From UMGS1889 sp964540575 (lineage in GTDB: Bacteria > Bacillota > Clostridia > Oscillospirales > Ruminococcaceae): a stretch of DNA of 64,000 nucleotides. The position numbers were made by a program, and so were the translations under genes. This document shows positions 33,167-41,265 of the stretch, piece by piece; the first letter of the stretch is position 1, and each line of letters starts with the position of its first letter. The stretch lies in contig CAZINI010000006.1 in NCBI GenBank assembly GCA_964540575.1, forward strand, positions 1 through 64,000, read 5' to 3'. The notes beneath the pieces were generated by a model that saw only the letters and a program-made list of their open reading frames with translations, was not told the DNA's origin and made no database searches.

Positions 33167-34177
33167 ATGGCAACAATTCTTGTTACAGGCGGAGCGGGAT
33201 TTATCGGAAGTCACACTTGCGTGGAGCTTCTGAACAGCGGATACGATATTGTGGTGATGGATAATTTTTCTAATTCCAAGCCCGAGGCACTGAACCGCAT
33301 TAAGAAGATCACAGGCAAGGACTTTAAGTTCTATGAAACGGATATGCTGGATTACGAGGGTACTTCCAAGATTTTCAAGGAAAACAAGATAGATGCGGTC
33401 ATTCATTTTGCGGGGCTGAAGGCAGTGGGCGAAAGCTGTGCAAAGCCCGTTGAGTACTACTATAACAACATTACCGGAACGCTGGAGCTTATCAAGGCTA
33501 TGCGTGATAACGGCTGCAAGAGGATAGTTTTCTCCTCCTCGGCGACGGTGTATGGTATGAACAATCCCGTGCCTTACGTTGAAACTATGCCTACCTCGGC
33601 GACCAATCCTTACGGCTACACTAAGGTTATGATCGAGCAGATACTGTCCGATACTGCCAAGGCTGACAAGGAGTGGAGTGTTGTTCTGCTGAGATATTTC
33701 AATCCCATCGGGGCACACGAAAGCGGTCTTATCGGCGAGGACCCCAACGGTATACCCAACAATCTGCTGCCCTACATTGCACAGGTGGCTGTCGGAAAGC
33801 TTCAGTGCCTGAGCGTTTACGGCAATGACTATGACACTCCCGACGGAACGGGTGTCAGGGACTATATCCACGTTGTTGACCTTGCTTCGGGTCATCTCTG
33901 TGCAGTCGATTATGCTCTCAAGCACAGCGGCGTTGAAGCAGTGAACCTCGGAACGGGCAAGGGTACAAGCGTGCTGGAGGTCGTTGCGGCTTTTGAAAAG
34001 GCATCGGGCGTGAAGATAAACTACAAGATCGCTCCCAGACGTGCGGGAGATATTGCGACCTGCTATGCAAACACCGACAAAGCAAAGGCTCTCTTCGGCT
34101 GGAAGGCAAAGGCTGACATTAACAAGATGTGTGCAGACAGCTGGAATTTTACTAAGAATAATCCCAATGGGCTTTGA
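33167..34177 (+). CDS. galE: UDP-glucose 4-epimerase GalE
   Basis: 336 residues, full length. The NAD loop is TGGAGFIGSH near the N-terminus, the catalytic Ser/Tyr/Lys set is in FSSSATVYG and NPYGYTKVMIEQ, and GTGVRDYIHVVDLASGH is typical of GalE. It interconverts UDP-glucose and UDP-galactose in the Leloir pathway and for envelope sugars. GalK, the matching kinase, is encoded 7 kb downstream rather than adjacent. ATG follows GGGAGGACG. Confidence 0.96.
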   Translation: MATILVTGGAGFIGSHTCVELLNSGYDIVVMDNFSNSKPEALNRIKKITGKDFKFYETDMLDYEGTSKIFKENKIDAVIHFAGLKAVGESCAKPVEYYYNNITGTLELIKAMRDNGCKRIVFSSSATVYGMNNPVPYVETMPTSATNPYGYTKVMIEQILSDTAKADKEWSVVLLRYFNPIGAHESGLIGEDPNGIPNNLLPYIAQVAVGKLQCLSVYGNDYDTPDGTGVRDYIHVVDLASGHLCAVDYALKHSGVEAVNLGTGKGTSVLEVVAAFEKASGVKINYKIAPRRAGDIATCYANTDKAKALFGWKAKADINKMCADSWNFTKNNPNGL

Positions 34178-34205
34178 TGATCTTTTGAAAATCATATCTG
34201 CATAG

Positions 34206-34254
34206 AAAATCCGTCCTAAGCAAATACTCGTACGGTTGCTTAGGACGGATTATT
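34206..34254 (+). terminator. Intrinsic terminator of galE
   Basis: AATCCGTCCTAAGCAA pairs perfectly (16 bp) with TTGCTTAGGACGGATT, then ATTTTTG. Confidence 0.9.
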
Positions 34255-34369
34255 TTTGCCTTTTATAAATGAAATAAAAATAGAAATGGTTATATCTGTT
34301 TTATTATCAAGCATTGCAAATATAAAAATACTGCAAAATGACTGAAATTAATATTTCTATTTATAAATA

Positions 34370-34738
34370 TTAAACAGATGCTTTGCTTGTAGCTTCCTCA
34401 GAAAATTCTTCGGGGTTGTTTGCTTTCAGATATTCACTGCCCCAATTACACATGGAATCCAAAACCGGAATTATGCTTTTCCCGAATTCCGACAGGCTGT
34501 ATTCCACCTTTGGCGGCACTACGGGATAGACTGTTCTGATAATAAGACCGTCTTTTTCCATATCCCGAAGCTGTTGAGCAAGCATTTTCTCCGTAGCCTT
34601 TGGGATCAGCCGTTTTAATTCGCTGAATCTTTTTTTGTTCTCAATAAGGTGCCATAGTATGACCGCCTTGTATTTTCCGCCTATCAGTTCAATGGTTGCT
34701 TCTACGGGACAATTAAAGCTGCTTGGACAAGATCTCAT
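34370..34738 (-). CDS. HxlR-family winged-helix regulator
   Basis: 122 residues with the HxlR signature: CPVEATIELIGGKYKAVILW, RFSELKRLIPKATEKMLAQQ and the wing RTVYPVVPPKVEYSLSEFG. Cys3 and Cys9 (RSCPSSFNCP) lie at the conserved sensing position of redox- or quinone-responsive members. It starts 140 bp from a divergent nitroreductase gene, so it probably controls it. ATG 34738 follows AAAGG. Confidence 0.92.
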   Translation of the reverse strand: MRSCPSSFNCPVEATIELIGGKYKAVILWHLIENKKRFSELKRLIPKATEKMLAQQLRDMEKDGLIIRTVYPVVPPKVEYSLSEFGKSIIPVLDSMCNWGSEYLKANNPEEFSEEATSKASV

Positions 34739-34785
34739 ATTCACCAAACCTTTCTGCTTACTTTTTAGATAGTACATTACAAAAA

Positions 34786-34800
34786 AGTGCGTACTTGCAC
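34786..34800. promoter_or_regulatory. Candidate HxlR operator
   Basis: GTGCGTACTTGCAC has inverted GTGC/GCAC ends and overlaps the -35 region of the nitroreductase promoter, where a repressor would block it. Assignment to HxlR is inferred from position. Confidence 0.45.
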
Positions 34801-34823
34801 AAAAGAAATTATAGTGCTATAAT
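34795..34823 (+). promoter_or_regulatory. Promoter of the nitroreductase gene
   Basis: TTGCAC, 17 bp, TATAAT, 54 bp before the ATG. Confidence 0.8.
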
Positions 34824-34877
34824 TATAGCATAACCGGTTATAAATTGCAAGCTGTATACAGCGGAAAGGAAAAAAAT

Positions 34878-35387
34878 ATGGAGTTTATTAAGCTTGCGGA
34901 ACAGAGATATTCCGTCAGAAAGTATGATGAAAGGGCGGTTGAGGAGGAAAAGCTTATGTCTATCCTCAAGGCGGGACGTATTGCTCCTACCGCCGCAAAT
35001 CTGCAGCCTGTAAGGGTGATTGCAGTGCAGGATAAGGCAAATCTTGCCAAAATCGGAAAAGCGGCAAATCTTTACGGTGCTCCGCTTGCACTGATAGTGC
35101 TTGCCGACCGCTCCGCTGCATGGACAAGACCCTTTGACGGAAAGCAGACAACAGATATTGATGCCTCGATAGTCACCGACCATATGATGCTGGCGGCTGC
35201 TTCGCTTGGACTTGGCAGCGTGTGGATATGCTATTTCAAGCCTGACATACTGAGAGCCGAATTTGACATACCCGAAAGCTTTGAGCCTGTCAACATTCTT
35301 GCTGTCGGCTATGCTAAAGACGGTATTCAGCCGCCCCATAAGGACAGGATCTCCCTTGATGAGTTTGTAAGATATGAAAAGCTTTGA
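34878..35387 (+). CDS. Nitroreductase-family flavoprotein
   Basis: 169 residues, a compact nitroreductase-fold protein. FMN-binding signatures are EQRYSVRKYDERAV at the start, RIAPTAANLQPVRVI, and the C-terminal AAASLGLGSVWICYF and AVGYAKDG. These enzymes reduce nitro compounds, quinones or flavins with NAD(P)H. ATG 34878 follows AAAGGA. The divergent HxlR regulator suggests induction by an electrophile or quinone. A MITE-like element begins 42 bp after its stop. Confidence 0.92.
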   Translation: MEFIKLAEQRYSVRKYDERAVEEEKLMSILKAGRIAPTAANLQPVRVIAVQDKANLAKIGKAANLYGAPLALIVLADRSAAWTRPFDGKQTTDIDASIVTDHMMLAAASLGLGSVWICYFKPDILRAEFDIPESFEPVNILAVGYAKDGIQPPHKDRISLDEFVRYEKL

Positions 35388-35429
35388 TAAATTGTTGGCT
35401 TGATACTATATTCTCTTCGCATATTATTA

Positions 35430-35615
35430 TACTATTTCCTAATCAACCTATAGACAAGGTCTATAGGTTGATTCCCACCGCTTTGCGGTGGGTGCGGCGA
35501 AGCCGCAAAGGAAAGCCGTACAATACTAATTCCGTCAAAACCGCAGGTTTTGACTTGCCGCCTTTTAGGCGGCTCTCCTTATAGACTCTGTCTATAAGGA
35601 GATTAGGAATTAGTA
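35430..35615. mobile_element. Palindromic MITE-like element, six hairpins, copy 2
   Basis: 186 bp, same as the element at 21289 apart from four bases. Three of those invert the loop of the last hairpin (AGA to TCT) and the fourth is in the right terminal repeat, making the ends a better match (TACTATTTCCTAATC and, inverted, TACTAATTCCTAATC). Flanked by TTA on both sides. All stems are perfect in both copies. Confidence 0.85.
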
Positions 35616-35619
35616 TTAA

Positions 35620-35652
35620 AGGTGCTGCTGCAGCTTTTGCCGCAACAGCACC
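35620..35652 (-). terminator. Hairpin downstream of rsgA
   Basis: GGTGCTGTTGC and GCAGCAGCACC (minus strand) form a stem beyond the rsgA stop. No clear T-run. Confidence 0.5.
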
Positions 35653-35691
35653 GATTTTCTTTGAATATTTGTCAGCTTGCAAATTTGCCGA

Positions 35692-36729
35692 TTACCAGAT
35701 CTCTTTCTTCCTATGCTTCTGATATTTGGCTATGCCTTTATGCCATTCCTGCTTCTGACGGAGATAATCCTCCGAATCGGCAGAGTAGGCGGCTTCTTTT
35801 TTCAGATTTTCGTAGCTTTTGAAACGTTCGGGGGATAGTTCTCCGCTTTCGATGGCTGCTTTCACGGCACAGCCGGGTTCGGAATGGTGTGTGCAGTCAC
35901 GGAAGCGGCATTTTCCGATAAATTGTTCCACATCGGCGAATGCATTTGAAAGACCTTCCGAGGTGTCCCACATTCCCAACTCACGCATACCCGGAGTGTC
36001 GATTATCATTGCACCGTTTTTCAGCATAATAAGCTGACGGTGGGTAGTGGTGTGGCGTCCCTTGCTGTCGTCCTCACGGATAGAGTTTACCGACATGATC
36101 TCCTCGCCTGCAAGGGCGTTCACCAGGCTGGATTTGCCGACGCCCGAAGAACCTAAGAAAACCAGCGTTTTCCCCGGCTTGACGTATTCTTCGAGAGCGT
36201 CCAGACCGAAGCCCGTGGACGAGCTGACGGCATAGACGGGAACTCCCGTGGCTATGCGTTCGGCAGCTCGGATATATTCGGAGGCGTCCTCCAAAAGGTC
36301 GGCTTTGGTCAGCACCACAACGGGAAATGCTCCCGACTGCCAGGCAAGTGTCAGGTACCGTTCCAGACGCTTTTCGTTGAAATCCTTGTTGAGCGACTGC
36401 ATTATGAACAGATAGTCAAAGTTCGCTGCGACCGCCTGTGCTCCCATTCCCGGGGTGGGATTTCGGCGGGAACAGAAGGATTTTCGGGGGAGCGTTTCGG
36501 TTATTCGGCAGTCGCCGTTCGGAACGTAGTCTATCATCACAAAGTCGCCTGCGGTGGGAAATTCCCGATAATCATAGTAATATTCCTTAGATTTCAGCAC
36601 GCCGCTGACCTCACCGTGTTCGCATACAAGCTCGAAGCGTTCCTTATGGACAGCGGTCACTCTGGCGGGGATTCCTGTGGTGTTTTCGGGTATCATATTG
36701 GGTGTAAGTCCGTATTTCTTCATATCCAT
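35692..36729 (-). CDS. rsgA: Ribosome small subunit GTPase RsgA
   Basis: 345 residues. An N-terminal OB fold, then a circularly permuted GTPase with TKAD (G4) before the P-loop LGSSGVGKSSLVNAL, DTPGMREL (G3), and a C-terminal zinc site CRFRDCTHHSEPGC. RsgA checks late maturation of the 30S decoding centre. At about 345 residues it resembles the longer RsgA type. ATG follows GGAGG. It is monocistronic in view of its neighbours. Confidence 0.94.
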   Translation of the reverse strand: MDMKKYGLTPNMIPENTTGIPARVTAVHKERFELVCEHGEVSGVLKSKEYYYDYREFPTAGDFVMIDYVPNGDCRITETLPRKSFCSRRNPTPGMGAQAVAANFDYLFIMQSLNKDFNEKRLERYLTLAWQSGAFPVVVLTKADLLEDASEYIRAAERIATGVPVYAVSSSTGFGLDALEEYVKPGKTLVFLGSSGVGKSSLVNALAGEEIMSVNSIREDDSKGRHTTTHRQLIMLKNGAMIIDTPGMRELGMWDTSEGLSNAFADVEQFIGKCRFRDCTHHSEPGCAVKAAIESGELSPERFKSYENLKKEAAYSADSEDYLRQKQEWHKGIAKYQKHRKKEIW

Positions 36730-36796
36730 TTAAAAATTCCTCCAAATAGTTATAAGTATTATTCGTAAAAATAGTCATAAAATATCACTCCTCCCT

Positions 36797-36939
36797 GTAT
36801 CGTAACCGAAAAAAGGCAAAAAAATAACACACCCCTTTGGATGCGTTCAAATGTGCTTCACGAAAGGTTCCAAAAAACGGCACAGCAAACAAAGGGGCAA
36901 GCCCCAATTTTTTCGTGCCAATATTCGGTTTTACGATAC
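36797..36939. repeat. Inverted-repeat element, unrelated ends
   Basis: GTATCGTAACCGAA at 36797-36810 matches, inverted with a two-base gap, TTCGGTTTTACGATAC at 36924-36939. Inside, GGGGCAAGCCCC and CAAAGGGG/CCCCTTTGG elements add secondary structure. Open frames across it on both strands look fortuitous. It may be a second, older MITE-like family. Confidence 0.5.
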
Positions 36940-37106
36940 AATTACCTCGCAAACAGTCATCAACAACTACTCCTTTCGCTCCGCAATGCGGATTAATTTT
37001 ATATAGTATATCACATTTGAAATGAAATTGCAATAGGTTTTTGAAATTTTTTCGCGATATACGGGAAATATGTGCGGCTATCTGTCAAATGCGATTTTCG
37101 CTTCAC

Positions 37107-37125
37107 TCCCTCGAAGTGCAAAAGC
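37107..37125. repeat. Dispersed 19-bp repeat
   Basis: TCCCTCGAAGTGCAAAAGC is identical to 32908-32926. A MITE-like element begins 12 bp further on. Confidence 0.55.
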
Positions 37126-37137
37126 GGCGGACTCTTA

Positions 37138-37238
37138 TACTAAACACCATTTAAATCACGGAGAAGAAATCGGCGTAAAAAGCTTGCGTTTATGGTTTTT
37201 TACGCCGAGATATTCCCATGATTAATGGGTGTTTAGTA
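37138..37238. mobile_element. Palindromic MITE-like element, 101 bp
   Basis: Starts TACTAAACACC and ends GGTGTTTAGTA, flanked by TTA on both sides. The interior has CGGCGTAAAAA/TTTTTTACGCCG, so most of it folds as one hairpin. Ends and flanks match the other three elements, although the interior differs. Confidence 0.8.
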
Positions 37239-37404
37239 TTACTATCCCCGGGGGTGCGTTAGTGTGGCAGCCGCTTTGAAACGGTGAACGGCAAGTGTAG
37301 GGGATATTACACAGCCCATATCTCGAATATTTAAAAGAGTGATTTCCTCTCAATATGCCGATATTGAAGCTGATTATTTCATATAACTTCGTATAAAATG
37401 TCCT

Positions 37405-37433
37405 TTGAAAAATCCTCCGAAAGGTGATATAAT
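37405..37433 (+). promoter_or_regulatory. Promoter of the MATE exporter gene
   Basis: TTGAAA, 17 bp, TATAAT. The expected start, near 37440, falls at the first base of the structured leader. Confidence 0.85.
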
Positions 37434-37439
37434 AAAAAC

Positions 37440-37550
37440 GATGTGTAGCTTTGTATTGAACGGCATCAATATAAGCGTAAGTCCGATCAGCTGCATATCT
37501 ATATATTGTATATACAGGCGTGCAGCTCAACAGGCTGCACGCTATTTTTT
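37440..37550 (+). ncRNA. Structured attenuator-like leader (riboswitch candidate) of the MATE gene
   Basis: P1 pairs 37440-37450 (GATGTGTAGCT) with 37489-37499 (AGCTGCATATC), 11 bp with two G-U pairs. P2 pairs TTGTATTGA (37451-37459) with TCAATATAA (37466-37474) around ACGGCA. A 14-base tail, GCGTAAGTCCGATC, closes the domain, and its CCG could pair with CGG in the loop. An intrinsic terminator follows at 37518-37550. AGCTGCA in the 3' strand of P1 is complementary to TGCAGCT in the terminator's left arm, so the two folds exclude each other. I do not recognise the class. Confidence 0.65.
37518..37550 (+). terminator. Leader terminator upstream of the MATE gene
   Basis: GCGTGCAGC pairs with GCTGCACGC, followed by TATTTTTT; the ribosome site AAGGAG comes right after. 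A terminator inside a leader implies conditional read-through. Confidence 0.85.
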
Positions 37551-37568
37551 GTAAGGAGAGATAAATAT

Positions 37569-38924
37569 ATGAAGAACAACAGTCAGAACCGAATGGCGGA
37601 TATGCCCGTGAACAAGCTTATACTTTCCATGGGTATACCTATGATAATATCAATGGTATTGCAGGCGGTCTACAATATCGTGGACAGTGCCTTCGTTTCC
37701 AATATGAAAACGGGCGGAGAGATGGCACTGAATGCCCTGACGCTGGCGTTTCCGCTGCAAATACTGATGGTGGCGGTCGGCATAGGAACGGGCGTGGGTG
37801 CAAATGTCCTTGTGGCAAAATGTCTTGGTATGAAAAACGGCGAACAGGCGGGCAAGGCGGCGGGAAATGCCGTATTTCTTGCGTTTGTGATATATCTGAT
37901 ATTCCTGATATTCGGATTAACGGCGGCAGATATATATATCAATTCTCAGACTGCCAACGCCGAAACAGCTGCTATGGCTACCGATTATATCAGGATATGC
38001 TGTGTATTTTCCTTCGGAATGTCGTTCTTTTCGGTATATGAGAAGCTGCTGCAGGCTACGGGAAATTCCGTATATTCCACTATCGCACAGATATTGGGTG
38101 CGGTGACCAATATTATTCTCGACCCGATACTTATTTACGGTCTTTGCGGCATACCCGAAATGGGTGTCAGGGGAGCGGCGTATGCAACGGTTATCGGGCA
38201 GATAGCTTCGTTTATAGCCGCACTCATTTTCCATCTAAAGGTGAATACCGATATTCCCAACAGACTTAGCTGCTTCAAGCCGTCGCTCGGAACTATCAGG
38301 GATATATACATGATAGGTTTTCCCGCTATAATATCTCAGGCACTTATTTCGGTTATGACATACGGTCTGAATATTATCTTCGGCGGCATCAGCGAAGCTA
38401 TGGTCACTGCATACGGTCTTTTCTATAAGATACAGCAGTTCCTGCTGTTCGCCGCATACGGAATGAGGGACGCAATTATGCCTATAACGGCGTTCAGCTG
38501 CGGCACGGGGAACAAAGACAGGCTCCGTGACTGCGTAAAATTCGGGCATTTCTATACCGCCGTTATAATGCTTGCTGGATTTGCCGCTATTGAGATATTC
38601 GCCGAGCCGTTTTCCGATATATTTGAATTGTCAGGGGAAACTCAGCAGCTTTGCATCGGTGCAATGAGGATAATATCAATATCTTTCGTATTTGCGGGGG
38701 CGAATATCGCATATCAGGGACTGTTTCAGGCAATGGAGGGCGGCGTTCAGTCGCTGATAATATCCATCTGCCGTCAGATATTGTTCGTGTTCCCCTTTGC
38801 GGTAATATTTGCAAATTTTGATCGGGAGTGGCTCTCCTGGACGGTTTTTCCAATTGCCGAGATACTTACATTCATTATCGCCGCTGTAATGTTCAAAAGG
38901 CTTCGCAGCAAAAAGAGCTTTTGA
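37569..38924 (+). CDS. MATE-family multidrug/toxin exporter
   Basis: 451 residues with twelve predicted membrane helices in two MatE repeats. Signatures include MGIPMIISMVLQAVYNIVDS near the N-terminus, LGAVTNIILDPILIYGL near 180 and the matching GFPAIISQALISV in the second half. MATE proteins export cationic drugs or metabolites using Na+ or H+. ATG 37569 follows AAGGAG. Its leader contains an attenuator-like fold, so expression is probably ligand-controlled. Confidence 0.93.
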   Translation: MKNNSQNRMADMPVNKLILSMGIPMIISMVLQAVYNIVDSAFVSNMKTGGEMALNALTLAFPLQILMVAVGIGTGVGANVLVAKCLGMKNGEQAGKAAGNAVFLAFVIYLIFLIFGLTAADIYINSQTANAETAAMATDYIRICCVFSFGMSFFSVYEKLLQATGNSVYSTIAQILGAVTNIILDPILIYGLCGIPEMGVRGAAYATVIGQIASFIAALIFHLKVNTDIPNRLSCFKPSLGTIRDIYMIGFPAIISQALISVMTYGLNIIFGGISEAMVTAYGLFYKIQQFLLFAAYGMRDAIMPITAFSCGTGNKDRLRDCVKFGHFYTAVIMLAGFAAIEIFAEPFSDIFELSGETQQLCIGAMRIISISFVFAGANIAYQGLFQAMEGGVQSLIISICRQILFVFPFAVIFANFDREWLSWTVFPIAEILTFIIAAVMFKRLRSKKSF

Positions 38925-38990
38925 TGAAAATATGTCCATAAAAAGCGGTAAATGGCAGCCTATAATCCCGAAAAAAATCATCAAAACCGC

Positions 38991-39019
38991 TTGACATACG
39001 ACCGCCGACAGAATATAAT
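38991..39019 (+). promoter_or_regulatory. Promoter of the SGNH hydrolase gene
   Basis: TTGACA, 17 bp, TATAAT, 50 bp before the GTG start. Confidence 0.88.
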
Positions 39020-39068
39020 ATTATTATGGGTAAAGTTCGCCCGATTACTTTTAAAAGGAATGATAAAT

Positions 39069-39902
39069 GTGAGGCTTTTTGCTGCCGTTACTGCCGCTTT
39101 AATAGCCGCAAGTGCCCTGTTTTCGGGATTTTCCGTTACTGCTCATGCAGCAGAGGACGAGCTTGTTTACGTCGCTTTGGGCGACAGCATTGCCTACGGC
39201 TACGGACTTGCTGACAGGAAACGGGACGCTTATCCTTACATAACCGCACAGGCTATCGGTGCCGATAAATTTTATGACCTTACCCTCTGTGGGGCATATA
39301 CCTCAGATATTATCAGAATGGCGGAGGATAACTCCGAGGCTTTGGAAGAGGCAGATATTATCAGCCTGACGGTTGGCTCAAACAGCCTGTTTGTGCCGTT
39401 TCTTATGTCGGCTGCGGATATGGCGGGGGTGGAGTTCCCCGAAACGGAGGCTTCTGCGGACAAGCTGGAGGGTGCGGTGGATATTTCCGTGATACTTGGG
39501 CTGTACAGGGCATATTCCGATGAAAAATCGCCCCAAAGAAAGCAAATGGACGATGCTTTTGCCCGGTTCAGAAAAGAGTGGATAGAGCTTATCGACCTTA
39601 TTTCCGAGATAAATCCCGAAGCGGATATTGTTGTCACGGGATATTACAATCCATATCGATATTGGAATATCAAGCCTTTGAATATCGAGATGGGCAATAT
39701 CGTAGAGGTATATATATCCAAAATGAACAGATTTATCGAGGTAAGCTGCCGAAAAAAGTACCGCATTGCAGATATATCCGAGGTAATGTCGGACAATATC
39801 CCCGATATAAGAAACCCCGCAAACAATAGGTTTGACCCCCACCCCGACAGCAGATGGCAGGCATATATCGCCAAGGCTGTCATATCCGAGATCCGTGGAT
39901 AG
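39069..39902 (+). CDS. Secreted SGNH/GDSL hydrolase
   Basis: 277 residues. Signal peptide about 1-27 ending TAHAAED. Block I is ALGDSIAYGYG (catalytic Ser), the glycine-block is LCGAYTSDI, block III is TVGSNSLF (Asn), and block V is DPHPD with the catalytic Asp and His near residue 257. Substrates of secreted SGNH enzymes include acyl or acetyl esters on envelope or plant polysaccharides. GTG 39069 is set by AAAGGA. The next gene, a RodA/FtsW-type protein, follows after 9 bp, suggesting an envelope role. Confidence 0.9.
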   Translation: MRLFAAVTAALIAASALFSGFSVTAHAAEDELVYVALGDSIAYGYGLADRKRDAYPYITAQAIGADKFYDLTLCGAYTSDIIRMAEDNSEALEEADIISLTVGSNSLFVPFLMSAADMAGVEFPETEASADKLEGAVDISVILGLYRAYSDEKSPQRKQMDDAFARFRKEWIELIDLISEINPEADIVVTGYYNPYRYWNIKPLNIEMGNIVEVYISKMNRFIEVSCRKKYRIADISEVMSDNIPDIRNPANNRFDPHPDSRWQAYIAKAVISEIRG

Positions 39903-39911
39903 GAGATCAAT

Positions 39912-41042
39912 GTGAAAGCGATATTCAGATATATACATCAATATTTCAGAAAGCTTGATAAGCAGCTGATAATCGCCGTTCTGGCTGTTTCTGCATTCGG
40001 CGTGGTGCTGCTTTATTCCATGAGCTGTGCCGATATTATAGATATTTCTTACGTCAATACACAGATAAAGGGCATAATTCTTGGATTTGGTGCGGCAATG
40101 ATATTGTCATCGCTGGATTACCATATGTATGCAAAATTGTGGTTTTTATATGTCCCCATAACGCTTGGAATGGTACTTCTTACCTTCACAAGCCTGGGCT
40201 ATCAGCCCCCGGGAACCGATGACAGAGCGTGGATTGACTTAGGTTTTATGACTATTCAGCCTTCGGAATTTCTCAAACTTGCATTTATACTTTCTTTCGG
40301 ATTTCACCTGTCAAAGGTTGAAGAAAATATGAATAGCATCGTGAATGTCGGGCTGCTCTGCCTTCACGGTGTTATCCCCGTTGCCCTTATTGCAAAGCAG
40401 GGGGACGACGGCACGGCTATTGTTTTCGTGTTCATATTCGCCGCTATGCTTTTCGCTGCGGGAATATCCTGGAAATATATCCTTGCGGCTGTTATCGCCG
40501 CTCCCGCCGTCTGTTGGTATGCATGGAACTATCTGATGCAGGATCATCATCGGGCGAGATTTGAGGTGCTGTTCTCGGAAGATCCCGATCCGACCATATT
40601 TTACCATCAAAAGGTGGGGCTTATCGCTCTGGGTTCGGGGCAGCTTTTCGGAAAGGGGCTTTTCGGCGGGGATTACAGCTATGTTCCCAAGGTGCATAAC
40701 GACTTTATCTTCTCATATGTGGGGCAGACCTGTGGGTTTATCGGCTCGGTGGCTTTGGTGGCGGTGCTTGCGTATATCTGCCTGAAAATCGTTGCCGACA
40801 GCCGCATTGCAAAGGACAGTCTTGGCAGGAATATCTGCGTTGGTGTGTTCGGAATGATGTTTGCCCACTGCATTATGAATATCGGAATGGTGCTGGCGGT
40901 CATGCCCGTTATTGGCGTTCCGCTGCCGTTTATGAGTGCGGGCGGTACGGCGGTACTTAGTATGTACATTGCTATCGGGCTGGTTATGAGCGTTTACTCC
41001 CATTCGGAAAAGAATTATAGGGTGTTTTATGATGCGAATTAA
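39912..41042 (+). CDS. RodA/FtsW/SpoVE-family peptidoglycan polymerase
   Basis: 376 residues, GTG start behind AGGAG, with ten membrane helices. Conserved SEDS motifs: TIQPSEFLKLAFIL, GLIALGSGQLFGKGLFGG, HNDFIFSYVGQTCGF and PLPFMSAGGTAVLSMYIAIG. SEDS proteins polymerise lipid II together with a class B PBP. Length and features fit RodA better than FtsW, but no mreBCD or PBP gene is next to it, so SpoVE- or FtsW-like roles remain possible. Confidence 0.92.
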   Translation: MKAIFRYIHQYFRKLDKQLIIAVLAVSAFGVVLLYSMSCADIIDISYVNTQIKGIILGFGAAMILSSLDYHMYAKLWFLYVPITLGMVLLTFTSLGYQPPGTDDRAWIDLGFMTIQPSEFLKLAFILSFGFHLSKVEENMNSIVNVGLLCLHGVIPVALIAKQGDDGTAIVFVFIFAAMLFAAGISWKYILAAVIAAPAVCWYAWNYLMQDHHRARFEVLFSEDPDPTIFYHQKVGLIALGSGQLFGKGLFGGDYSYVPKVHNDFIFSYVGQTCGFIGSVALVAVLAYICLKIVADSRIAKDSLGRNICVGVFGMMFAHCIMNIGMVLAVMPVIGVPLPFMSAGGTAVLSMYIAIGLVMSVYSHSEKNYRVFYDAN

Positions 41043-41265
41043 TAGAAATAATTATATTTCTATTTTTATAGGCAATATTTATATTTATTTTTGATATTTT
41101 ACTTTGCTGATGACCGATAGCTTTGTTTTCTAAGGCGGCTTTGGCACAGGCTAAAGCCTTCTGTGGAGGACTGCACGGGGACGGTTTCGTTCCCGACTCC
41201 TGCCAAGGCGGCAAGGAAAGTATGAAAAAATGGGCGGAAGCCCTTAAAAAGGAGTTAATATATTT
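41042..41265. other. Intergenic region with short palindrome and dispersed repeat
   Basis: AATAGAAATA-ATTA-TATTTCTATT at 41042-41065 is a perfect hairpin that may end the rodA-type transcript. The segment 41111-41186 is clearly related to 47249-47325 (shared TTCTAAGGCGGCTTT and GCACGGGGACGGTTT). No gene supported. Confidence 0.55.

Noticed and set aside
33146..34195. Long open frame antisense to galE
   Set aside because: galE is a complete, canonical gene on the plus strand; the opposite frame is a codon-bias shadow.
36785..37033. Small open frames on both strands in the rsgA-MATE spacer
   Set aside because: They run through an inverted-repeat element and have no ribosome site or recognisable protein features.
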